A stretch of 37,945 nucleotides of DNA, taken from contig CALXAA010000017.1 of NCBI GenBank assembly GCA_944386165.1, positions 1-37,945 on the forward strand, read 5' to 3'. Position numbers and translations under genes: made by a program. The stretch is from an uncultured Clostridia bacterium. GTDB taxonomy: Bacteria > Bacillota > Clostridia > TANB77 > CAG-508. Each line of letters starts with the position of its first letter. Positions within the stretch are counted from its first letter, which is position 1. Below are positions 15,978-23,997 of this stretch, piece by piece. The notes beneath the pieces were generated by a model. It was not told the DNA's origin, did no database searches, and saw only the letters and a list, made by a program, of their open reading frames with translations.

Positions 15978-17144
15978 ATGAAAGATTTTTGGGCTGGAGG
16001 GCTACAGAATCGTAGAAAAGGTAGAATACTAAAAGCAATACTACTTGGAATAATAATATTTTTAATATTACTAGTTCTCATTTTAAGCATAATTTATTAC
16101 AATAATATAGAATTTAGAAGCTGGTGTGATGAAAATGTAATAAAAAAAGAAGTATTACAAGAAGAAGTAAATACTATTGAAATAGATAAAGATGATAATA
16201 TCCAAGTATATGCATATGATAAATATATTTGCATATTAAAAAATAAAACATTAGAGTTTTATAACAGAGTAGGGTCAAAAGTTGATTCTATAGAAATTGA
16301 TATAGTAAATGCAGAATTTGCATCTTCAGGAAGATATTTAACAATAAGCGAAAAAAACGGTCAAAAATTTTATTTAATTTCTGGAAGAGAAAAAATTTAT
16401 GAAAACACTATTGAAGGAAATATTACAGAAATTAATGTAAGTAGAAATGGCTACGTATCAATTGTAATTTCAAATACAACAGTCAAATCAGTTGTTGACA
16501 TTTTTGATAGAACAGGAAAAGAAATTTTTAAAACTAATTTAGTAAATTCTATAGCTATTGATACTAGTATTTCACAAGATAGTAACTATTTAGCAATAGC
16601 AGAAGTAGATATAACTGGTATTATAATAAAATCATCAGTTAGAGTTGTATCAATTGAACAAGCCGAAATAATCTATAGATATGAAGCACCTACGGGAAGT
16701 TTAATAACAAGCATAAATTATCAAGAAAAAAATAAACTAATTTGTATGTTTGATGATTCAATAGGAATTTTAGATGGAGAAAATTATAGTGAATTATTAA
16801 AATACGAAAATAACAAATTAGCATTTGTAACAATTGGATTAAGTAATAGAGTAGTTTTAGTAGAAGAAACCTCAACAGGGGAATATACTTCAGACACAAA
16901 TGTTAGAATAATTAATCCTAATAACAATAAAACTAAACAATATAATACAAGCAATGTTGCAAAAGCAATTTTAACATATTCTAATAAAATTGCACTAAAT
17001 TTTGGGACAGAATTACATATTATAGGAACAAATGGAATTTTAATAAAAAAATACAAATCTAATTCAGAAATAAATGATATAGTAATGACAGATAATTTAG
17101 TTGCAATAGTTTATAATGATAATATAGCAATTATAAATTTTTAA
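15978..17144 (+). CDS. DUF5711 family membrane-anchored beta-propeller
   Basis: This protein of about 388 residues has a basic N-terminus, one membrane helix (about 20-42) and an outside region built of repeated short beta-strands (for example YAYDKYICILKNKTLEFYN and SSGRYLTISE), a WD/PQQ-like propeller seen in DUF5711 proteins of Clostridia. Its role is unknown; placement before cvpA and the LCP ligase suggests envelope work. The start is uncertain: GTG at 15957 would add seven residues but has no clear ribosome binding site, while the ATG at 15978 follows two AAGGA motifs. Confidence 0.78.
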   Translation: MKDFWAGGLQNRRKGRILKAILLGIIIFLILLVLILSIIYYNNIEFRSWCDENVIKKEVLQEEVNTIEIDKDDNIQVYAYDKYICILKNKTLEFYNRVGSKVDSIEIDIVNAEFASSGRYLTISEKNGQKFYLISGREKIYENTIEGNITEINVSRNGYVSIVISNTTVKSVVDIFDRTGKEIFKTNLVNSIAIDTSISQDSNYLAIAEVDITGIIIKSSVRVVSIEQAEIIYRYEAPTGSLITSINYQEKNKLICMFDDSIGILDGENYSELLKYENNKLAFVTIGLSNRVVLVEETSTGEYTSDTNVRIINPNNNKTKQYNTSNVAKAILTYSNKIALNFGTELHIIGTNGILIKKYKSNSEINDIVMTDNLVAIVYNDNIAIINF

Positions 17145-17171
17145 AAAAGTATTAAAGGAGGAAAAATAAAA

Positions 17172-17819
17172 ATGACAGGAATAATTTTAGATATTATTTT
17201 AGTAGCAATAATAGCATTAAATGTATTTATATGTTATAAAAAAGGATTGGTAAAACTTGCAGTAGGTTTAATTGCATTTTTTGTAGCAATAATTGTTGCA
17301 ATGGCTCTTTGTAAGCCTGTTTCAAACCTAATTGCAGAAAAAACTCAATTAGATGAAAAAATTGAAGAAACAATAATAAAAAATTTCTCAGTAGAAGTAA
17401 CAGAAGAAGATGAAAGTGAAACTGATGAAGGATTTATGAAATACATGGAAAAATATGTAGATGATTCTATTAACAAAACGAGAAACGAAATCGTATTAGA
17501 AGCATCTAGTGTTGTTTCAATGAAATTAATTAATATTTGTGCTTTTATAGGAATATTTATAATTGCAAGACTAGTTTTAATACTACTAACATTTGTTGCA
17601 GATATAATTATGAGTCTACCAATACTAAAACAATTTAATAAAGCTGGAGGAATAATTTACGGTTTAATAAAAGCATTATTAATAATTTATGTTTTACTTG
17701 CAATAATTTTCTTAATAATATATGTAACAGGAAATAACACACTTTCAAGTGCAATTTCAAGTTCATTTATTACAAAATTCTTTTATAATAATAATATAAT
17801 ACTGAACTTCATATTTTAA
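17172..17819 (+). CDS. CvpA family membrane protein
   Basis: This 215-residue protein has four hydrophobic segments (about 2-22, 28-48, 115-140 and 165-190) with a charged acidic loop (about 60-100) between them, as in CvpA. CvpA proteins are needed for colicin V production in E. coli and more broadly support envelope maintenance. The start LDIILVAIIALNVFICYKKGLVK is family-typical. AAAGGAGG precedes the ATG. It is the last gene before a hairpin terminator and is likely co-transcribed with the DUF5711 gene. Confidence 0.87.
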   Translation: MTGIILDIILVAIIALNVFICYKKGLVKLAVGLIAFFVAIIVAMALCKPVSNLIAEKTQLDEKIEETIIKNFSVEVTEEDESETDEGFMKYMEKYVDDSINKTRNEIVLEASSVVSMKLINICAFIGIFIIARLVLILLTFVADIIMSLPILKQFNKAGGIIYGLIKALLIIYVLLAIIFLIIYVTGNNTLSSAISSSFITKFFYNNNIILNFIF

Positions 17820-17825
17820 CAAACC

Positions 17826-17854
17826 AAGACTACTAAAAAATTTTTAGTAGTCTT
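17826..17854. terminator. Hairpin terminator after cvpA
   Basis: AAGACTACTAAAAA (17826-17839) is exactly complementary to 17841-17854. It is a 14-bp stem with internal A/T tracts but only a short T run afterwards. Confidence 0.65.
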
Positions 17855-17900
17855 AATTGTGAAAAAATTGTGAAATATTTCTTAATTATTTGAATTAGTA

Positions 17901-17929
17901 TTGAAAAAAAGTTTAAAGTTTGATATGCT
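17901..17929 (+). promoter_or_regulatory. Promoter of the LCP gene
   Basis: TTGAAA (17901-17906), 17 bp, TATGCT (17924-17929), about 40 bases before the TTG start codon. Confidence 0.65.
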
Positions 17930-17968
17930 ATATAAGCAAAGATTTAATAAAATAGGGGTGAATTAACT

Positions 17969-19327
17969 TTGACTAAGAAAAAGAAAAAGTCAGGTATTTT
18001 AAAGAAAATTGTAATAATATTATTAATTTTGCTTTTAGGATGTATAGGATTTATAGGATATAGAACACATGCAAATGGAGGAGGAATGCAAGGATTCTTA
18101 TCAACATTAGTTGGTAATGATGAAACAACATTAGAAGAATTAGACCCAATTCAAGTATTGTTATTAGGTATAAGCACAGATTTAGGTGGAAAAATTACAG
18201 ATACAATAATGGTAGCAACATATAATCCAAAAAATCAAACAGCCTCACTATTATCAATACCAAGAGATACTTACACAGGAAAAGACTATTCAACAGGATC
18301 AGCAAGTGAAAAAATAAATGCATTATATACAACAGGAGGAATTGATAAAGTACTTGAAAGAGTAAACAGTTTAACTGGTTTAGATTTAAAATACTATATG
18401 ATTATAGACAACCAAGCATTAATAAAATTAGTTGATGTACTTGAAGGAGTTGAGTTTGATGTTCCAATTGATATGTATTATACAGATAAAACACAAGGGT
18501 TAAAAATAGACTTAAAAAAAGGACTTCAAGTACTAGACGGAAATAAGGCAGAACAATTACTACGTTTTAGAAAAAATGATAATGGAACTGGATATCCTGC
18601 TTCATATGGTTCAGATGATATTGGAAGAATGAAAACACAAAGGAACTTTATAATGGCAACAGCAAAACAAGCTCTACAAGCAAAAAACATATTCAAAATA
18701 AGAGATATTATAGATATTTTATATGAATATGTTGAAACAAATCTTTCAATTTCTGATATTAAATCATATGTTCCATATGCAATAAACTTTGATATCAATA
18801 ATTTGAAGAGTGCTTCATTGCCAGGAACATCTGTTGGACCAACTCAAACAGGATCACTTTATGCACCATATTGGTTTATTGTAATTGATAAAAAAGAAGC
18901 TGCCAAAACAGTACAAGAACTATATTCTGAGCCAAGTACAGAGGCTACAACAAACACAGAATCAACCACAACAAGTACTTCTAAAGAAGATTCACCAAGT
19001 ACAGAAGATACAACTACAGAATCAACAGATTCAAATGAGATTCCAAAAAAAGAAGCAGCTAAAATAAAAATTGAAATTTTAAATGGTTCAGATTCTAAAA
19101 CTAAGTTTAATAAAGCAAAAGAAGCACTTGAAGATTTAGGGTATGAAGTAACAACAACACCAAATAATTCAACTACATCAAAATCAACAATTATTAATAA
19201 AACAGGGGTAGATTCAAAATATATTGACCAAATAAAACAAAAATTGGGAGTTGAAAATATATCTTCAGGTTCAGTTAGTTCAAAAAATGTAGATATAACT
19301 ATTATAATTGGAAAAGATTATGAATAG
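17969..19327 (+). CDS. LytR-CpsA-Psr (LCP) family wall ligase
   Basis: This 452-residue protein has one N-terminal membrane helix (about 12-32), a catalytic LCP domain (about 60-265), a Thr/Ser/Glu-rich linker (about 315-355) and a LytR_C domain (about 360-450). LCP marks include VLLLGIST, ITDTIMVATYNP (Asp78), SIPRDTY (Arg99, Asp100) and the GRMKTQRNF box. LCP enzymes transfer lipid-linked glycopolymers such as teichoic or capsular polymers onto peptidoglycan, outside the membrane. The start is TTG with AGGGGTG eight bases before it. It is monocistronic, between its own promoter and a shared terminator. Confidence 0.93.
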   Translation: MTKKKKKSGILKKIVIILLILLLGCIGFIGYRTHANGGGMQGFLSTLVGNDETTLEELDPIQVLLLGISTDLGGKITDTIMVATYNPKNQTASLLSIPRDTYTGKDYSTGSASEKINALYTTGGIDKVLERVNSLTGLDLKYYMIIDNQALIKLVDVLEGVEFDVPIDMYYTDKTQGLKIDLKKGLQVLDGNKAEQLLRFRKNDNGTGYPASYGSDDIGRMKTQRNFIMATAKQALQAKNIFKIRDIIDILYEYVETNLSISDIKSYVPYAINFDINNLKSASLPGTSVGPTQTGSLYAPYWFIVIDKKEAAKTVQELYSEPSTEATTNTESTTTSTSKEDSPSTEDTTTESTDSNEIPKKEAAKIKIEILNGSDSKTKFNKAKEALEDLGYEVTTTPNNSTTSKSTIINKTGVDSKYIDQIKQKLGVENISSGSVSSKNVDITIIIGKDYE

Positions 19328-19332
19328 AAAAA

Positions 19333-19386
19333 CAAAAGCAGATATTTTAAAATTAATATTTTTAAATAATTTTAAGTCTGCTTTTG
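19333..19386. terminator. Bidirectional terminator between LCP and carboxypeptidase genes
   Basis: CAAAAGCAGA (19333-19342) pairs with 19377-19386 across an AT-rich loop that can itself fold. T-rich sequence follows on the plus strand. Confidence 0.7.
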
Positions 19387-19407
19387 ATTTTATTTTTAAC
19401 TTATTTT

Positions 19408-20775
19408 TTATTCTATTTTAAATTTATAAATCGAATTAAAATCACTAGTATTTTTTAAATTATTTTTATACTTTTTATTTCTTTTTTTCTTTTTTCCATT
19501 TTTAGGAGAAATCAACATAGCCAATATAAATAAAATAACTATTGCTAATAAAACCTGTAATATAGTAATCATAACCTTAGACTTTAAAACATCACTACTA
19601 GCAATTAAATCAGATGTATATGTAATACCATCAATATTATATGTAATTTTACCTAATACGGAGTCTTTAGCTATAGGAGCTAAAATATCATTTTTTAATT
19701 CAATAGAATATTGTAAATTTGTAACATCATAATTTGCTGGTAACAAAGTTGAAAGAGAATCTTTTGCAACTACATTCAAAATTTTAGTTTCCTTTGTAGC
19801 ATTTTTTATTTGTAATTCTTGAATAACTGTATTAGCATCCAAAAAATTCTTTATCTTATAATTTTCAAAACCATAATTAAAAAGATTAATAGCATCCATA
19901 TATCTTCCACTAAGGCCAGTTTCAGTAGCTTCAGCCCCAAGTAAAACTGCAATTAATTCTACACCATCTTTTACACTACAAGCAATCAAACAATTTTTAG
20001 CCTGAGAAGTAAAACCTGTTTTTACACCAATTGCATATTCATAATAATATCTGTTAGAAGAATCTAATAAACTATTTGTATTTTTAAAATATCTCTCTTC
20101 AGGATAAAGTGGAGTGGCTGCTATCTTACAACTTTCTTTATTAACAATATTTCTGAAAGTTTCATTTTTCATACAATATCTTGCAATCTGAGCCATATCA
20201 TAAGCTGTTGAATAATGTTCAGGATCTTGAATTCCACTAGGATTTGTAAAGTGAGTATTTTTACAACCTAGTTCTTTAGCTTTTTCATTCATTAAGTTTG
20301 CAAATTCAGAAATATTTCCAGAAATATGTTCTGCAAAAATATATCCTATTTCATTTGCTGAATGAATAAGAAACATATCTAACAAATCACTTACAGTAAA
20401 TTGTTCACCTTCTTTAATTCCAGCATTTGAGTATCCTGATGGAATACTCATTACAGCAGTATAACTTGCTGTTAAAACTTCATCTAAACTCAATTTTTCG
20501 ATTGCAATTATTGCAGTCAAAATTTTTGTAGTACTTGCTGGATAAAGCTGTTTGTCCATATCTTTCTGAGCAAGAATATTACCTGTTTTTGAATCTATTA
20601 AAATAGCACCATCTGAATATATTGTAAAATTGGGATCCGAAACATCTGAAATTGTATCATTAGTAATTAAGGTCTCACTAGTAGTTAAAGTTAAGTTATC
20701 CTCTGCAAAAGATAAATTGTATATATTAATTAAACTTATAAATATCGTTAAAATTATAATTAAACGTTTTTTCAT
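19408..20775 (-). CDS. D-alanyl-D-alanine carboxypeptidase (DacF/PBP5-like)
   Basis: This 455-residue penicillin-binding protein trims the terminal D-Ala of peptidoglycan stem peptides. A signal peptide (about 1-24, cleavage after SFA) is followed by the S11 peptidase domain with SxxK (Ser81-Lys84, in PASTTK), SxN (Ser139-Asn141) and KTG (252-254). A PBP5-type C-terminal beta domain follows, then a membrane helix (about 403-425) and a Lys-rich tail. The C-terminal helix rather than an amphipathic anchor is usual in Clostridia. AGAAAGGG lies upstream on the minus strand. Its leader carries a U-tailed hairpin (20806-20836). Confidence 0.95.
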   Translation of the reverse strand: MKKRLIIILTIFISLINIYNLSFAEDNLTLTTSETLITNDTISDVSDPNFTIYSDGAILIDSKTGNILAQKDMDKQLYPASTTKILTAIIAIEKLSLDEVLTASYTAVMSIPSGYSNAGIKEGEQFTVSDLLDMFLIHSANEIGYIFAEHISGNISEFANLMNEKAKELGCKNTHFTNPSGIQDPEHYSTAYDMAQIARYCMKNETFRNIVNKESCKIAATPLYPEERYFKNTNSLLDSSNRYYYEYAIGVKTGFTSQAKNCLIACSVKDGVELIAVLLGAEATETGLSGRYMDAINLFNYGFENYKIKNFLDANTVIQELQIKNATKETKILNVVAKDSLSTLLPANYDVTNLQYSIELKNDILAPIAKDSVLGKITYNIDGITYTSDLIASSDVLKSKVMITILQVLLAIVILFILAMLISPKNGKKKKRNKKYKNNLKNTSDFNSIYKFKIE

Positions 20776-20805
20776 TTTTATTATATTCCCTTTCTTATGT
20801 AAGCA

Positions 20806-20836
20806 AAAAATAAAAAAGTTAAAAAATTAACTTTTT
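20806..20836 (-). promoter_or_regulatory. U-tailed hairpin in the carboxypeptidase leader
   Basis: On the minus strand AAAAAGTTAA and TTAACTTTTT (arms 20827-20836 and 20813-20822) form a stem followed by a T-rich tail. It lies between the predicted promoter and the start codon, so it may act as an attenuator or a 5' stabilising hairpin. Confidence 0.5.
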
Positions 20837-20847
20837 ATTGTACATAT

Positions 20848-20876
20848 ATAATATCCTATTTATTAATTAATTGCAA
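20848..20876 (-). promoter_or_regulatory. Promoter of the carboxypeptidase gene
   Basis: On the minus strand TTGCAA (20876-20871), 17 bp, TATTAT (20853-20848). Confidence 0.65.
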
Positions 20877-20922
20877 GAATATATAATCAAAAATGAAAAA
20901 ATTCTAAATGAAAGGAGTATTT

Positions 20923-21759
20923 ATGGAAAATTTAAAAAAAATTTTAAAAAATAAAAATGTATGGATTATATTAATAGTAGTATTTTTATTAGTTTTATAT
21001 ATTGTAACAGAAAAAATTTTAAATAATAATAATTTAGAAATTGAACAAGATAATGAAGATGAAATAATTAGTAATCAAGAAAATACCAATGAAAATATAG
21101 AAATCAACTTAACAGAAGAAAGTGTAAATGAAATTGAAGAAGAAAATATAGCAGAAAGTGAATCAACACATGAAACACAGAATACGCAGGAAATACAAGA
21201 TGAGCAAGAAGATAAACAAATATATAAAAATGCAGAAAATAATGAAAAAATATATGTTTATATAACAGGAGAAGTAAATAACCCAGGAGTAGTACTATTA
21301 AATTCTGGTAGTAGAATTGTAGATGCCATTGAAGCGGCAGGAGGAGTAACAAATAAAGCAAATATTTCAAAAGTAAATTTAGTATATGTATTACAAGATG
21401 GAATGAAAGTAAATATCCCTAATAATACTGACTTAAAAAACAATGAAAATTTTGAATATATAACAATGAGTTCAGGAGACGAAAAAAATGATGCAAATAC
21501 AGGTAATTCCTCAACAACTATAACATCAGAAAATTCTAGTTCTAATAATGAATCTGCTTTTAAAATTTCAATTGTAAACATTAATACAGCAACTCAAACA
21601 GAACTAGAAACTTTACCAGGAATTGGGCCATCACTGGCATTAAGAATTGTAAATTATCGTAAAGAAAATGGTAAATTTTCAAGTATAGAAGATATTAAAA
21701 ATGTAAGTGGAATTGGAGAAGCTAAATATGAAGATATAAAAAAATATATTAAGATATAG
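20923..21759 (+). CDS. comEA: ComEA-like competence DNA-binding protein
   Basis: This 278-residue protein has an N-terminal membrane helix (about 13-32), an acidic Asn/Glu-rich linker (about 38-100), an SLBB domain (VYITGEVNNPG..., about 106-165), a second polar linker, and a C-terminal pair of helix-hairpin-helix motifs (NINTATQTELETLPGIGP and IEDIKNVSGIGEAKYEDI). ComEA receives double-stranded DNA outside the membrane during natural transformation. The start at 20923 is chosen because AAAGGAG lies five bases upstream; the ATG at 20908 precedes that site. comEC is not in the window, so function in uptake is inferred from family. Confidence 0.93.
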   Translation: MENLKKILKNKNVWIILIVVFLLVLYIVTEKILNNNNLEIEQDNEDEIISNQENTNENIEINLTEESVNEIEEENIAESESTHETQNTQEIQDEQEDKQIYKNAENNEKIYVYITGEVNNPGVVLLNSGSRIVDAIEAAGGVTNKANISKVNLVYVLQDGMKVNIPNNTDLKNNENFEYITMSSGDEKNDANTGNSSTTITSENSSSNNESAFKISIVNINTATQTELETLPGIGPSLALRIVNYRKENGKFSSIEDIKNVSGIGEAKYEDIKKYIKI

Positions 21760-21777
21760 AAAATTACTTAAAAAGTA

Positions 21778-21806
21778 TTGAAAATTATGTAAAATTGATA
21801 TATAAT
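21778..21806 (+). promoter_or_regulatory. Promoter of the small membrane protein gene
   Basis: TTGAAA (21778-21783), 17 bp, TATAAT (21801-21806). Confidence 0.75.
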
Positions 21807-21830
21807 ATTTATGTTATTTGTAAATTATTT

Positions 21831-21848
21831 GGTTATCAATTGGTAACC
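21831..21848. promoter_or_regulatory. Imperfect palindrome, possible operator
   Basis: GGTTATCAATTGGTAACC is an 18-bp palindrome with one mismatched pair, about 25 bases downstream of the -10 box. It would sit in the transcribed leader and could bind a repressor. Confidence 0.4.
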
Positions 21849-21884
21849 ATATCATAGGCTATATTGATATCTTGGAGGTATAAT

Positions 21885-22154
21885 ATGATTTTGGCAATTT
21901 TATTAACAGCATTAATGATTAAGGCCTTTAGACTAAATACAAAATGGATTATAACAATTACTGAACTTGAAGAACGGTATTATACTAAAATTGCAATAAT
22001 AATAGGACACATATTGTTCGAATTTATATACTTAGAACAAACTTTTGTAGTGTTGGTTTATGGGTTACTTGCATTTAGTTGGATTGTTAGCGCTAATAAA
22101 GATAGGAATATGATTCTTTGGTTCAAGAATAATGATGATGACAACAAAAAGTAA
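21885..22154 (+). CDS. Small membrane protein of unknown function
   Basis: This 89-residue protein has about three hydrophobic segments (1-15, 35-52 and 55-72) and a charged, Asp/Lys-rich C-terminus. I do not recognise the family. The start at 21885 follows GGAGG by six bases; an in-frame TTG at 21864 would place the ribosome binding site inside the gene and is rejected. It has its own strong promoter and a 15-bp terminator hairpin, so it is a well-marked single-gene unit and very probably expressed. Confidence 0.8.
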   Translation: MILAILLTALMIKAFRLNTKWIITITELEERYYTKIAIIIGHILFEFIYLEQTFVVLVYGLLAFSWIVSANKDRNMILWFKNNDDDNKK

Positions 22155-22172
22155 GAAGGAGTAGTCTATACT

Positions 22173-22213
22173 AAAAGAGCAAATTTTGCAAAACAAAATT
22201 TGCTCTTTTTTTT
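22173..22213 (+). terminator. Strong terminator before the cohesin/sortase operon
   Basis: AAAAGAGCAAATTTT (22173-22187) is exactly complementary to 22195-22209, with T to 22213. No clear promoter lies between it and the cohesin gene start at 22293. Confidence 0.9.
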
Positions 22214-22292
22214 CAAAAAAACAAAAAATGGAAAAATAAAAATAAAAAAAAAGAACATAATAAAAATAATAACAAAAAAGGAGGAATTTATA

Positions 22293-23345
22293 ATGAAAAA
22301 AATAATATATTCAATAATAATTTTTACAACAATGATTATTAGTTTACTTACAATAAAAGTTAAAGCAGCAAGTTTAGATGCAATTAATATAGAAACAAAT
22401 AAAGTTACAGTTAATCCAGGAGAAGAAGTAACATTAACAATAGAATTTGGAAAAAGTTTAGGAGCATACACATTCGACATAGCATATGATAATAAATTAT
22501 TAGAATTTGTAAGTGCAAGTGATGGAACTCCTAATGACATGTCAACAAAGGTTAGAATTGTATATTATGATTCATCAGGTGGAACTAACACAAAAGACAG
22601 TTTAACAGTAGTATTTAAAGCAAAAGAAGGTATCACAACATCAAACCCAACAGATTTATCTATTACAGCAGAAGGACTAGCTAATGGAGATGCATCTGAA
22701 CAATATGATGATATAGATGTTCCAATAACAAAAAATATTACAGTAGAGCCAGTTTATAAAGATTATGAATTAAATTTACAATATGATGGTGAAATTGTAA
22801 AAAATCAAGAAAAAGAAGTAACAATAACAACAAGTTCAGAAATGGGAAAATATTATGACCATGCAAGATTAATTGCAGAAGTAACTACACAAACAGGAGG
22901 AACAGTAACATTAATAGGAATAGATGAACAACAACTAGAACATGATTTAATACAAAGTGGATGGGGAGATCCATCTGGATATAAAATTGGAGGAAAAGTA
23001 GAACAAGTTTTAAAATTTACTGGATTATTTACTGAAGCAGGAGACTATCAAATAACATTAAAATTAATAGATAGAGATTCTTCAGATACATCAATAGTAG
23101 AGAAAACATTTGATATAAAAGTAGTAGAAGAATCTACAGTTGAAGACGAAAATAACAATACAAACACAGGAAATAATACAGAAAATACAACAGAAAATAT
23201 AACAAATAGCACTGAAAAACAAGAAAAAGTAGAAGAATTACCTAAAGAATTACCAAAAACAGGTATAAACTATACAGGTATAGTTATAGCTCTAATAGTA
23301 TTAGCAATATTAATATATTTTACAAAATATAGAAAGAAGAAATAA
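22293..23345 (+). CDS. Cohesin-domain surface protein with LPKTG sorting signal
   Basis: This 350-residue protein carries a signal peptide (1-25, ending KVKA), then a cohesin domain (about 26-160; NPGEEVTLTIEFG, FDIAYDNKLLEFVSA and the later VVFKAKEG are the usual strands). A second beta-sandwich (about 165-285) and an Asn/Thr-rich spacer follow. The end is a full sortase signal: LPKTG at 320-324, a hydrophobic helix and a KYRKKK tail. Cohesins bind dockerins, and a dockerin protein is encoded two genes downstream. AAGGAGG precedes the ATG at 22293. An upstream in-frame extension to 22200 runs into the terminator and is rejected. Confidence 0.88.
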   Translation: MKKIIYSIIIFTTMIISLLTIKVKAASLDAINIETNKVTVNPGEEVTLTIEFGKSLGAYTFDIAYDNKLLEFVSASDGTPNDMSTKVRIVYYDSSGGTNTKDSLTVVFKAKEGITTSNPTDLSITAEGLANGDASEQYDDIDVPITKNITVEPVYKDYELNLQYDGEIVKNQEKEVTITTSSEMGKYYDHARLIAEVTTQTGGTVTLIGIDEQQLEHDLIQSGWGDPSGYKIGGKVEQVLKFTGLFTEAGDYQITLKLIDRDSSDTSIVEKTFDIKVVEESTVEDENNNTNTGNNTENTTENITNSTEKQEKVEELPKELPKTGINYTGIVIALIVLAILIYFTKYRKKK

Positions 23346-23367
23346 TGGAAGCAAATTGCTTCCATTA
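23343..23367 (+). repeat. Hairpin between the LPKTG protein and its sortase
   Basis: TAATGGAAGCAA (23343-23354) pairs exactly with 23356-23367 around a one-base spacer (the real loop is larger). It spans the stop codon of the cohesin gene and has no T tract, so it may slow decay or partly attenuate, making more surface protein than sortase. Confidence 0.7.
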
Positions 23368-23375
23368 ATAAATAT

Positions 23376-23945
23376 ATGAAGAACATTGCTAAAATAATAA
23401 TAATTATAATAATAATTACAACAGTTATTTGTGCAATATATTTTTATATAAAAAGACCAAAAAATCAAACAAATATATTTATATCAGAAGAAAATATTAA
23501 TAATAATATTATTAAAGTAAAAATAAAAGAAAATTTAGGACTTGTACAAGAACAATATAAAGGTTATAAAGTATCTGCAAAATTAGAAATACCAAAAATA
23601 AATTTAGAAACATATGTACTTGAAGACTATAGTGTTGAAGCATTAAAAGTTTCAGTAACCAAATTTTGGGGAAATAATCCAAATGAAATGGGAAACTTTT
23701 GTATAGCAGGACATAATTATAGAGAATTCAAGAAAACCACAAATTTAGAAATAGGAGACACAATAATATTAACAGATAATTATAATGGGGTAGTTGAATA
23801 TGAAATATATGATATATTTAAGGTCCTTCCTAGTCAAACAGAATGTTTATCACAATATACAAACGGAAAAAAAGAAGTAACTTTAATAACTTGTACTAAA
23901 AATAGTCAAAAAAGAATTATAATAAAAGCAAAAGAAATAGTATGA
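23376..23945 (+). CDS. Sortase family transpeptidase
   Basis: This 189-residue enzyme has an N-terminal membrane helix (about 4-27) and the sortase beta-barrel. The catalytic triad is visible: His113 in AGHNY, Cys173 in TLITC and Arg180 in QKRII. It should cleave the LPKTG signal of the protein encoded 30 bp upstream and join it to peptidoglycan. Length and motifs fit the small class D/E-like sortases of Clostridia; the class is not certain. The start has no clear Shine-Dalgarno sequence, so translation may depend on the upstream gene. Confidence 0.92.
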   Translation: MKNIAKIIIIIIIITTVICAIYFYIKRPKNQTNIFISEENINNNIIKVKIKENLGLVQEQYKGYKVSAKLEIPKINLETYVLEDYSVEALKVSVTKFWGNNPNEMGNFCIAGHNYREFKKTTNLEIGDTIILTDNYNGVVEYEIYDIFKVLPSQTECLSQYTNGKKEVTLITCTKNSQKRIIIKAKEIV

Positions 23946-23997
23946 TAAATGAATATTTTAACCATAATAATATAAACAAATATTCAAGGAGATTATT

